Below are positions 1 to 5,795 of a stretch of 11,625 bases of DNA, one piece after another. Numbering within the stretch: the stretch's first letter is position 1; each line of letters begins with the position of its first letter. Below the pieces are notes generated by a model. That model made no database searches. It worked only from the letters and a program-made list of their open reading frames with translations, and was not told the origin of the DNA. The position numbers and the translations under genes are program-made. The stretch lies in the NCBI GenBank assembly GCA_964484515.1, contig CAZAGT010000152.1, positions 1-11,625 of the forward strand, written 5' to 3'. Source of the stretch: CAZAGT01 sp964484515. GTDB taxonomy: Bacteria > Desulfobacterota > DSM-4660 > Desulfatiglandales > HGW-15.

Positions 1-319
1 CTTGCGTGGATGGATGACGATCCTTACGGTTTCGCCTATCAGCTCGAACGCGATGTCTCTAAGGAGTATCTGCGGGTGCCCGTGTATCTCAGGTTTCAAC
101 TCTCCAATACGGAAATCGATTACATTATTGCCTTTGAAATCCTTCCCTGGTTTGAAATCATTGACGTTTCCGCTGGAAAGCCGATGGTGGTTGATGATCC
201 TGCAGATGATAAGTTCATTTGGTGTGCGCTCTCCGGTGAGGCTGGAGCCAATTTCTTCCGGAGATGAGCACCTGTTAAACCTTCCTGATCCTCCGGTACC
301 TATTCTCACCCCCTCCTGA
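1..319 (+). pseudogene. PIN-family toxin (COG1569-like), 5'-truncated by window edge and frameshifted
   Basis: The reading frame is open from base 1 and continues to a stop at 265-267, giving a PIN-toxin-like C-terminal half with the acidic motif DPADDKF followed by a short alanine/glycine stretch (GEAGANF). The family's next block, a serine-glycine-aspartate followed by HLL, is absent in that frame but present in the next one: ISSGDEHLLNL, read from bases 251-283 and continuing to a stop at 317-319. Joining the two frames near 250-256 restores the usual order (third acidic motif, AGA, SGD-HLL, then an ILTP tail). After the 317 stop, codons FL and more follow up to 352, where family members usually have a final FL, so a second nonsense change is possible. 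The family are RNases, normally paired with a small antitoxin; the N-terminal half and any antitoxin lie outside the window. A sequencing indel in a draft assembly is the main alternative to true decay. Confidence 0.6.
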
Positions 320-352
320 TTCCTGAGCGAAATGCAACGAAAAACTCTGTGA

Positions 353-577
353 AGGTCCAAGAATCAGCTCAGAGATCTATGGCGAATACGGTTTCGAAAG
401 GAAGAGCGCGTCCAGATAGTTGTGTCGCGAAATTGAGAGAGCCAGGGACTTCCTGAGCAAATTGATTTTGTTTGCAGGAATTCAGGATTGTGGCTAATGG
501 TGAAGCACTCTGCGCTTCCGCGCGGGGCATTTCTACAAAATAGAGGTAAAACTCCGCCGAAGCAACCCGACTTTCCA
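353..577. other. Intergenic stretch without recognisable gene
   Basis: Together with the hairpin segment and the VOC leader (to 791), this makes a gap of about 440 bases between the PIN remnant and the VOC gene. No convincing coding signal, RNA gene or strong promoter is seen in 353-577. Confidence 0.5.
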
Positions 578-707
578 TCCTCCGTAACAGGCTACTGCGG
601 AGGACGGGCGCCCTATGGGCTCCGCCGCGGTCATCTGTCACCATTCCTCCCCGTGCTTTAGCACAGGGCGTCCCGCCGAAGGCGGATAGACTTGGCGAAG
701 GCGAGTC
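578..707. repeat. Hairpin-rich non-coding segment, possible repeat or structured RNA
   Basis: Four stem-loops lie in 130 bases. They are: 578-604 (TCCTCCG against CGGAGGA, with an inner CAG/CTG pair); 649-668 (eight positions around a four-base loop); 673-685 (CCGCC-GAA-GGCGG); and 689-707 (GACT against AGTC, extended by a T-G pair and a G-C pair). Between them are the palindromes GGGCGCCC (606-613) and CCGCGG (625-630). The 649-668 stem has a C-A mismatch on the plus strand but a T-G (wobble) pair when read on the minus strand, which favours a minus-strand RNA. The segment sits between the decayed PIN gene and the VOC gene. A 128-codon frame on the minus strand crosses it (369-755), but it looks like no known protein and its composition follows the hairpins. 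It may be a dispersed REP-like element; copy number cannot be judged from one window. Confidence 0.45.
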
Positions 708-791
708 AACCCCACCAGAGTCCAAGGAGGCTTCGGGGGATTGAGGAATGGGCAAGAACGCAGCTTACATCAGAAAGAGGAGGATGAGACA

Positions 792-1229
792 ATGATCAAA
801 GGAATTCACCATGCCTGTGTAATTCTTTCCGATATGGAGAGATCGCTCAACTTTTATAGAGACAAGCTCGGGTTGAAGGAAGTAATGAACCTGAAATTCG
901 ACGCCGATCCGGTGATGATGGATCTGCAGGGGACCAATCCCAAGCAACACCTGGTTATGCTTGAGGCGGGCAATGCCCACCTGGAGCTGATTCAATATAT
1001 CGAAAGGCAAGCGTTCAGACCATGCCCCTGCGACTTTCCGAACATGCATGTCTGCTTGCACGTCGACGATATCAAGGCCGTCTATGAAAAGGCCAAACAG
1101 GCAGGCATCGACGCCTTTCACCGGCAACCTGACTTTATCCAAGGTTCAGGGACGTCTCTGGACGGATATGGCGTATATTTCAGGGGACCGGACAACGAGA
1201 TTTTGGAGTTTATTCAGTCACCCAATTAG
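792..1229 (+). CDS. VOC/glyoxalase-fold metalloprotein
   Basis: A 145-residue protein with the two paired beta-alpha-beta-beta-beta modules of the vicinal oxygen chelate family (glyoxalase I, methylmalonyl-CoA epimerase, extradiol dioxygenases). Module 1 begins GIHHACVILSDMERSLNFYRD, typical of the family. By alignment to glyoxalase I the four metal ligands would be His7, Glu65 (in HLELIQ), His86 (in NMHVCLHVDD) and Glu139 (in NEILEFIQ), so a metal centre should form. The length is usual for a single-chain VOC enzyme. The start at 792 is chosen because AGGAGG at 778-783 lies eight bases upstream; an in-frame ATG at 741 has no such signal and would add 17 unrelated residues. The substrate cannot be deduced. 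The gene appears monocistronic and converges with the toxin-antitoxin pair downstream. Confidence 0.85.
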   Translation: MIKGIHHACVILSDMERSLNFYRDKLGLKEVMNLKFDADPVMMDLQGTNPKQHLVMLEAGNAHLELIQYIERQAFRPCPCDFPNMHVCLHVDDIKAVYEKAKQAGIDAFHRQPDFIQGSGTSLDGYGVYFRGPDNEILEFIQSPN

Positions 1230-1272
1230 TCCTTAACCCATTTCCCTCGATTAAGATGTGTCATTAGCGTTA

Positions 1273-1299
1273 TGTGTGACGTTGTTGACTATGTTGACA
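1273..1299. repeat. Three 9-bp iterated units, TGTTGAC core
   Basis: TGTGTGAC, TTGTTGAC and ATGTTGAC follow each other with exact 9-base spacing (units ending at 1280, 1289 and 1298). They lie in the 192-bp space between two convergent genes. The last unit contains TTGACA, but no -10 box stands at the right distance, so this is not called a promoter. Confidence 0.4.
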
Positions 1300-1332
1300 A
1301 AGAGCTATGATCGCAAGAGGCGTGAAAGAGGG

Positions 1333-1364
1333 GGATCAAAATCGGAACGCACCCAAGTTGATCC
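1333..1364. terminator. Inverted repeat between convergent genes, possible bidirectional terminator
   Basis: GGATCAA (1333-1339) and TTGATCC (1358-1364) form a perfect 7-bp inverted repeat with an 18-base loop. A second small one, GCTAG-GAGGT-CTAGC, lies at 1392-1406. Neither has a T-run, so classic intrinsic termination is doubtful; the position between the ends of the VOC and AbiEii genes is the main argument. Confidence 0.25.
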
Positions 1365-1421
1365 GTCCCGAGAATAATAGAAGAAAAGCCAGCTAGGAGG
1401 TCTAGCATATTTGTGTCACGA

Positions 1422-2063
1422 TTAGATCCTCTTGGCGATCCCTCTAATCTCCTTTACGAGAGACTTCTTCACTTCCTCCCAGCTGACGTCCCATATCATG
1501 GATAACTCCGGTTCGCGTTCCGCTTCCTCGAAGTCCACTAGCCCTTTGAGAAAAAGAAGCTTGCTGTATTTGACTCCGTGATTCTCTTCCATGGCTGTCA
1601 TGATCAGGGAATCGAGAGCGATTTTCTCTCTCGTGAGGCAGTAGAGGTCAACAAAATCCTTCTTGGTGCCCCGGCTCCCCACGGACAACAATTTCATACG
1701 ACCGATGTCTCTAGCGTCAGCCATGGTGAGGTTTTCGATTTGGGCATCAAGAGGTATGAGAGGGAATTTCAAGGGGAGCCGTTCTCTTATGAAGTCAACC
1801 TTGATAGATTGAATCATCAGTTCCACGTGTCGGGCGGCTTGATTCGTTATGACCACCTCAAGCCCTTCTAATGCATCACTGCTTGCGACCGACAAGGGAT
1901 CAAACTGCTCACGCATGAAGAAGTCAAGGTCGTCAGATTTTCGATGGCCCAATTGGAGGGCGAGGGCCGTTCCACCTCCCAGATAGCAGGATTTCGTGTC
2001 CGGGATCGAATTCAGCCTTCTAAGTAATTCCCAAATGGAGTCGGATATCGCTTCGGAGTACAC
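1422..2063 (-). CDS. AbiEii/AbiGii-family nucleotidyltransferase toxin
   Basis: A 213-residue protein of the AbiEii/AbiGii (MenT-like) toxin family, cytoplasmic nucleotidyltransferases that arrest growth. The N-terminal signature is clear: LGGGTALALQLGHRKSDDLDFF (residues 28-49, with part of the motif described here by key positions Gly29-Gly31, Arg41, Ser43, Asp45 and Asp47). A further acidic position is VDF (Asp90). The C-terminal helix block contains ARDIGRMKLLSVGSRGTKKD, the family's conserved lysine/arginine region ending in KDFVDLY. The start is GTG at 2061-2063; GAGG, seven bases upstream in the minus-strand sequence, supports it even though it lies inside the preceding gene. It overlaps that gene by 52 bases, so translation is probably coupled. 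It is the second gene of a two-gene operon with a DUF6922 protein. Members of this family serve as phage-defence or type IV toxin-antitoxin toxins; which applies here is not known. Confidence 0.85.
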   Translation of the reverse strand: MYSEAISDSIWELLRRLNSIPDTKSCYLGGGTALALQLGHRKSDDLDFFMREQFDPLSVASSDALEGLEVVITNQAARHVELMIQSIKVDFIRERLPLKFPLIPLDAQIENLTMADARDIGRMKLLSVGSRGTKKDFVDLYCLTREKIALDSLIMTAMEENHGVKYSKLLFLKGLVDFEEAEREPELSMIWDVSWEEVKKSLVKEIRGIAKRI

Positions 2064-2356
2064 GGCTCATCCTCAAGGTCAAAATACGCTCTCCAGAATG
2101 CCCTCGACCGCCTGGAAATGGCCCTGCTGTTCCTTATGACGTGGATCAATTCCTTGCGCTGATAGGTCGTCAGCAAATATCTCATTGCGGCTTCATCGCC
2201 ATGCTCCATGAGCCGGCTGATAATGAAATGAGATGATTCCTCGGCAGAGAGATTGTCAAACGGGACGTCCCAGAAGAAAGGGCGCAAATACTCGGGTAGT
2301 TTGCCCGCGCTACGAGTTGAATCCGTTTCATGATGATTCGTTCGGCGCTCTTCCAT
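2012..2356 (-). CDS. DUF6922 protein, probable antitoxin of AbiEii toxin
   Basis: A 114-residue protein containing LPEYLRPFFWDVPFDNL (residues 20-36) and then a helical, arginine-rich region (YLLTTYQRKELIHVIRNSR, then FWRAYFDLED). This matches the small DUF6922 proteins commonly encoded directly upstream of AbiEii-type toxins and taken to be their antitoxins; no catalytic residues are evident. It is the first gene of the pair, and its last 17 codons are read in another frame as the start of the toxin. The ATG at 2354-2356 has only a weak ribosome site (CCGGAAA), so its start is less sure than its identity. A promoter can be read about 65 bases upstream. The antitoxin role comes from genomic context in the family, not from a motif here. 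Confidence 0.75.
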   Translation of the reverse strand: MEERRTNHHETDSTRSAGKLPEYLRPFFWDVPFDNLSAEESSHFIISRLMEHGDEAAMRYLLTTYQRKELIHVIRNSRAISRRSRAFWRAYFDLEDEPCTPKRYPTPFGNYLEG

Positions 2357-2428
2357 TTTCCGGGTTTGTACCGTTCAAGGTGTTTAGGTTGAAGGCTGAG
2401 GCATGAAAGACCAAAATGATACGAGGAA

Positions 2429-2457
2429 AAAATACTCGAAATTTCACAACTTTTCAA
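2429..2457 (-). promoter_or_regulatory. Sigma-70-type promoter for the DUF6922-AbiEii operon
   Basis: On the minus strand, TTGAAA (2457-2452) and TATTTT (2434-2429) are separated by exactly 17 bases. Transcription would begin near 2422, giving a leader of about 65 bases before the ATG at 2356. Confidence 0.5.
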
Positions 2458-2569
2458 TGGAATTCGTCTAGAAAGCACTGGGTATCTCATTTGATAGCAA
2501 CGGGAGAAGTGAGAGGTAAAAGCGGGCTTACAGCGTCGACGAGAGCATGATTCAAAGCTGAGAAAGATC

Positions 2570-2599
2570 TTGACACTGACGTACAAAAGAATCTATCTT
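2570..2599 (+). promoter_or_regulatory. Sigma-70-type promoter for the DUF6364-PIN operon
   Basis: A perfect TTGACA (2570-2575) is followed after 18 bases by TATCTT (2594-2599, four of six matches). A start site six to eight bases further on falls at or next to the ATG at 2607, and no Shine-Dalgarno sequence precedes that ATG. This suggests a leaderless mRNA. Confidence 0.55.
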
Positions 2600-2607
2600 A
2601 TACGTCA
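2577..2607. promoter_or_regulatory. Inverted-repeat operator over the -10 region
   Basis: TGACGTA (2577-2583) and TACGTCA (2601-2607) are perfect 7-bp arms 17 bases apart. They enclose the -10 box, and the second arm ends at the A of the antitoxin ATG. Ribbon-helix-helix antitoxins commonly bind such repeats to repress their own operon, so this is the likely autoregulatory site. Confidence 0.5.
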
Positions 2608-2846
2608 TGAACATAAAACTGACATTAAGGATGGACGAAGCTATTGTGCGAAAGGCCAAGCTGGAGGCAAAACGACGGGGTAAATCTGTCTCTCGTATGG
2701 TAGCGGAGTATATCGAGTCGATTAGCTCTCGGCCGTATTCAAGAAAGGTATTGCCACCTACCACGGCATCGCTCGTTGGGATCTTGAAAGGTAAAGAGGT
2801 CTCGAAGGAGGATTACAGGGCGCACCTTCGGGAGAAGCACCTTTGA
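2607..2846 (+). CDS. DUF6364-family ribbon-helix-helix antitoxin
   Basis: A 79-residue basic protein. Residues 2-40 (beta strand KLTLRMD, then two helices ending MVAEYIESI) fit a ribbon-helix-helix DNA-binding fold of the DUF6364 type. Residues 56-79 (LVGILKGKEVSKEDYRAHLREK) resemble the tail that such antitoxins use to cover the PIN toxin. It would neutralise the toxin encoded directly downstream and repress the operon through the flanking inverted repeat. The ATG at 2607 has no ribosome-binding site and lies at the predicted transcription start. The stop codon overlaps the start of the toxin gene by four bases (TTGA). Confidence 0.8.
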   Translation: MNIKLTLRMDEAIVRKAKLEAKRRGKSVSRMVAEYIESISSRPYSRKVLPPTTASLVGILKGKEVSKEDYRAHLREKHL

Positions 2847-3256
2847 GGGTCATCGTTGATACCAATGTGGTGCTTGATGTTCTCCTTGAACGTGAGCCTT
2901 TTGTAGGAGCCGCGGTGGGAGTGTTTTGTCTTGTCGAGGAGTCGCGTATCGACGGCTTCCTTTGTGCGACGACCATTACAACGACAGACTACCTGCTCAC
3001 GCAATCCCTTCCAACAGCCAAAGCGCGGGATGCAATACGCAAACTCATCACGCTATTCGAAATTGCTACCGTCAACAGGCCGGTGATCGAACGTGCACTG
3101 GGGAGCAAAATCATCGATTTTGAGGATGCCGTATTGGTTGCAGCAGGGCAAATGGCCGGAGTTGATGCCGTGATTACCAAAAATTCGAAAGACTTTGCCG
3201 GTTCCGCCCTCAAGGTCTTCGATCCAGACGAGTTCCTAGCCCTTTACAGTGGTTAG
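2843..3256 (+). CDS. PIN-domain RNase toxin (VapC-like)
   Basis: A 137-residue PIN-domain protein, expected to be a magnesium-dependent ribonuclease acting on cellular RNA when freed from its antitoxin. The N-terminus RVIVDTNVVLDVLL supplies the first acidic residue (Asp6). Later acidic positions are Asp49 (in TTTDY), Asp95 (in IDFEDAVLVAAG) and Asp117 (in ITKNSKDF), so the acidic cluster looks complete. The start is TTG at 2843-2845, overlapping the antitoxin stop as TTGA. An ordinary ATG is absent nearby, and RVIVDTN must sit at the N-terminus for the fold, so the TTG is well supported. The weak start codon and overlap imply coupled, lower toxin synthesis. It appears intact, unlike the PIN gene at the window's left end, and belongs to a different PIN subgroup. 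Confidence 0.88.
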   Translation: MRVIVDTNVVLDVLLEREPFVGAAVGVFCLVEESRIDGFLCATTITTTDYLLTQSLPTAKARDAIRKLITLFEIATVNRPVIERALGSKIIDFEDAVLVAAGQMAGVDAVITKNSKDFAGSALKVFDPDEFLALYSG

Positions 3257-3284
3257 CGAGTACAGCGTATCCCCTTCACCCTGA

Positions 3285-3307
3285 CTCTCTCCCGCCGGGG
3301 GAGAGGG
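3285..3307. terminator. Stem-loop between convergent operons
   Basis: CTCTCCC (3287-3293) pairs with GGGAGAG (3299-3305) around a five-base loop, and the stem extends by a T-G and a C-G pair to 3285 and 3307. It lies between the PIN toxin stop and the end of the PilT operon, suiting a terminator for either. There is no T-run. The string also resembles C-rich/G-rich hairpin repeats that are dispersed in many proteobacterial genomes. Confidence 0.4.
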
Positions 3308-3386
3308 CATCGAGAATGATTTCAAGGCAGATTTTCCAGTAACATACGAAGAAAAAGGTCGGGTTAGCCCTAAAAGGAGACGGAGG

Positions 3387-4493
3387 CTAGGTGGCTGGAG
3401 TGGCACTCGGGGCGGACTCCTGCGATGTTTCGCTCCCTCGAGATATCAAGGGCTCAAAGAGCTTTTTGTCAATGCCCTTCTCGTAGGCGGCTTCTGGTGT
3501 AGTCTTCTCTTCCTGGATGAGTTGCATAAGGTGCTGATCCATGGTCTGCATGCCGCTGTTCGACCCGGTCTGGATCAACGAGTTGATCTGAGAGATCTTT
3601 CCTTCCCGAATCGTGCTGGCCAACGCTGAAGAGCCGATCAGGATCTCGTTTGCGGCGCAACGTCCGCGGCCGTCTTTGGTTCGGAGCAATTGCTGGGCCA
3701 CGACCGCCTTCAGAGATTCCGAAAGCATGGTACGGGCCTGTTCCTGTTCGTCGGCCGGAAACGCATTGATGATCCGGTCAATGGTCTTTGCAGCGCTATT
3801 GGTGTGAAGGGTGCCGAAGACCAATATCCCTAGTTCGGCGCATGTGAGTGCGAGGGAGATGGTCTCCAGGTCGCGCATCTCGCCAACGAGAATAATGTCG
3901 GGATCCTCACGGCTGGCGACCTTCAGGGCATCGGCGAAGCTCTTGGCATGGGTTCCGATTTCCCTCTGCGTGAACAGGCACTGCTTGTTTTGATGGACGA
4001 ACTCCAGGGGATCTTCAATCGTGATGATGTGGGCATCGCGATTCTCATTGATATAGTCGATCATCGCAGCCAATGTGGTCGATTTTCCACTGCCGGTCGG
4101 CCCGGTCACAAGTACGAGTCCGCGTTCAAACATGGCGATCGTCCGGAGGGCCTCCGGAAGACCCAGCTGCTCCAAGGTGAGGATCTTGGTAGGAATAATG
4201 CGAAAGACCGCGCCGACACCCCTGTGCTGATAGAAGAAATTACAGCGAAACCGAGCCACATCTGCGAGCTCGTAGGCCAAGTCAAAATCGCGGTTTTGCT
4301 CCAGCTCGGCTTGTTGCTCCGGTGCAAGGATTTCAAAAAGGATCTCCTGGTTTGATTCGGGCGTGAGGGCCGGGTGATCGGTGGGGACCAAGCTCCCATT
4401 GCGGCGCAGCAATGGGGGAAAGCCGATCACCATGTGAAGATCGCTCGCCCCTTGATCCTTGAGTTCCTTGAAATAGGTATCTATCAACGCCAT
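3387..4493 (-). CDS. PilT-type retraction ATPase, second copy
   Basis: A 368-residue member of the PilT/PilU hexameric ATPases that depolymerise type IV pili at the inner-membrane base. The N-terminal domain (about 1-100) is followed by the RecA-like core: Walker A GPTGSGKST at 131-139, Asp box ITIEDPLEF near 160, Walker B DPDIILVGEMRD at 197-208 with Glu205, and His box GTLHTNSAAKT with His230. The C-terminal motif that in PilT reads AIRNLIRE is altered to ALASTIRE (290-297). The tail after 350 is serine/alanine-rich and poorly ordered. The start is taken at ATG 4491-4493, since GAGG lies five bases upstream; a GTG at 4497-4499 would add two residues but sits within that ribosome site. It follows the first copy by a few bases and is surely co-transcribed. 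No pilin or other pilus genes are in view. Confidence 0.88.
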   Translation of the reverse strand: MALIDTYFKELKDQGASDLHMVIGFPPLLRRNGSLVPTDHPALTPESNQEILFEILAPEQQAELEQNRDFDLAYELADVARFRCNFFYQHRGVGAVFRIIPTKILTLEQLGLPEALRTIAMFERGLVLVTGPTGSGKSTTLAAMIDYINENRDAHIITIEDPLEFVHQNKQCLFTQREIGTHAKSFADALKVASREDPDIILVGEMRDLETISLALTCAELGILVFGTLHTNSAAKTIDRIINAFPADEQEQARTMLSESLKAVVAQQLLRTKDGRGRCAANEILIGSSALASTIREGKISQINSLIQTGSNSGMQTMDQHLMQLIQEEKTTPEAAYEKGIDKKLFEPLISRGSETSQESAPSATPAT

Positions 4494-4500
4494 GGTCACC

Positions 4501-5619
4501 TCATGCTGCCTTTGCTTCCGGATTCAGGGCTCCGTTCGGAGTGCGGGCCGGGGCTTGATTCTCAGAGGCCAATGCGCCCTTGAACATCTTCTTGTTCTCG
4601 GCGTTCGAATAGGCATCCTGGGCGCTGATTTTCTTCTCTTTTAGAAGGGCCATAATGGAATTATCCATGATCCGCATGCCGAGGTTTTTCCCCATCTGCA
4701 TCATCGAGGGTATCTGGTGGGCCTTGCCTTCCCGGATCAGGTTCGCCATGGGCAGGGTGCCGATCAGGATCTCCAGCGCCAGAACCATCCTTTTGCAATC
4801 GACACTGGGGATCAGGCGCTGAGTGACGATGGCTTTCAAGGATTCGCTTACCATCGCCCTGACCTGACTTTGCTCGCCGGCAGGAAAGGAATCGATGATC
4901 CGGTCCACCGTTTTGGGTGCGTTTGAGGTGGAGAGGGTCCCAAGGACAAGGTGTCCTGTTTCGGCTGCGGAGATTGCCAGGGAGATCGTCTCCAGATCCC
5001 TCAGTTCGCCGATCATGATCACATCCGGGTCCTCCCTGAGGGCCCCTCGTAAGGCGTTTGCGTATGAGCGGGTGTCTCTTCCCAATTGCCGCTGGTTCAC
5101 AACGCCCTTCTTGAGGGGATGGATGAATTCAATGGGGTCCTCGACGGTTAGGATGTGATGAGCTCGGTTGGAATTGACCTGATCTACCATCGCAGCTAGG
5201 GTCGTCGACTTGCCCTGGCCCGTGGCACCGGTCACGAGGATAAGTCCCTGATGGTTGTCTAACACCTTGTGGATGACGTCAGGCAGGCCCAGCTTTTCAA
5301 AGGAGGGTATCTTGGGAGGGATAATCCGAAAGGCGGCACTCAGCCCCCTTTGGTGCACCATGGCGCTTCCCCGGAACCTGCCAAGTCCCTCGATTTCATA
5401 GGCGAAATCGAGCTGAAGATCTGCGTTGAGCCGCTCCCTCTGCTCGTTTGTAAGCACCTGAAAGAGGAGATTTCTACAGAGTTCCGCGGTAAGGGGATTG
5501 CTTTTGAGTTTCCGTAGTTTTCCGAATTGCCTCACAATAAAAGGTTCGCCAGGTGATAGGTGGACATCCGAAGCCTTGGCCCCTATAGCGGCCTTCAAAA
5601 CCTTGTCTAGTTCCGCCAT
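4501..5619 (-). CDS. PilT-type retraction ATPase, first copy, divergent His box
   Basis: A 372-residue paralogue of the downstream gene, with Walker A at the same residue numbers (131-139), which indicates near gap-free alignment. Walker A reads GATGQGKST rather than GPTGSGKST. The Asp box (LTVEDPIEF) and Walker B (DPDVIMIGELRD, Glu205) are kept. The His box, GTLHT in PilT, reads GTLSTSNAPKT, with Ser230 in place of His. The C-terminal retraction motif is better preserved than in the other copy (MANLIREGKAHQ, 291-302). The ATG at 5617-5619 has GAGG four bases upstream. It is the first gene of the operon. Loss of the His-box residue may reduce or alter ATP turnover, so this subunit could act as a PilU-like partner. 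Whether the copies form mixed hexamers is not visible from sequence. Confidence 0.86.
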   Translation of the reverse strand: MAELDKVLKAAIGAKASDVHLSPGEPFIVRQFGKLRKLKSNPLTAELCRNLLFQVLTNEQRERLNADLQLDFAYEIEGLGRFRGSAMVHQRGLSAAFRIIPPKIPSFEKLGLPDVIHKVLDNHQGLILVTGATGQGKSTTLAAMVDQVNSNRAHHILTVEDPIEFIHPLKKGVVNQRQLGRDTRSYANALRGALREDPDVIMIGELRDLETISLAISAAETGHLVLGTLSTSNAPKTVDRIIDSFPAGEQSQVRAMVSESLKAIVTQRLIPSVDCKRMVLALEILIGTLPMANLIREGKAHQIPSMMQMGKNLGMRIMDNSIMALLKEKKISAQDAYSNAENKKMFKGALASENQAPARTPNGALNPEAKAA

Positions 5620-5795
5620 GATACCTCATTATTTAGCTGTCAAAGGATCTGATGTTGAAGGTGGTTTGATAGTGACTTTCGGCAGATTTGAAGTTTCCTT
5701 TAGAAAAAAGGGGCTGGAGGGACGGAGGTGGATCGGCAGAAGAATGAAGGCCGGTGCATCTTATTCAGATTGGCTTGTTCGCTGAACGCTTTTAC

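Noticed and set aside
369..755. 128-codon open frame on the minus strand
   Set aside because: It overlaps the hairpin cluster, its composition follows the hairpins, no recognisable domain is present, and no ribosome site was seen.
1294..1322. TTGACA as a -35 box downstream of the VOC gene
   Set aside because: No acceptable -10 box occurs 16-18 bases further, and no plus-strand gene follows.
2182..2586. 134-codon open frame on the minus strand
   Set aside because: It overlaps the DUF6922 gene in another frame and covers both divergent promoters; the sequence is not protein-like.
3285..3307. Insertion-sequence end
   Set aside because: There is no transposase fragment or target duplication near it; the hairpin lies where convergent operons end.
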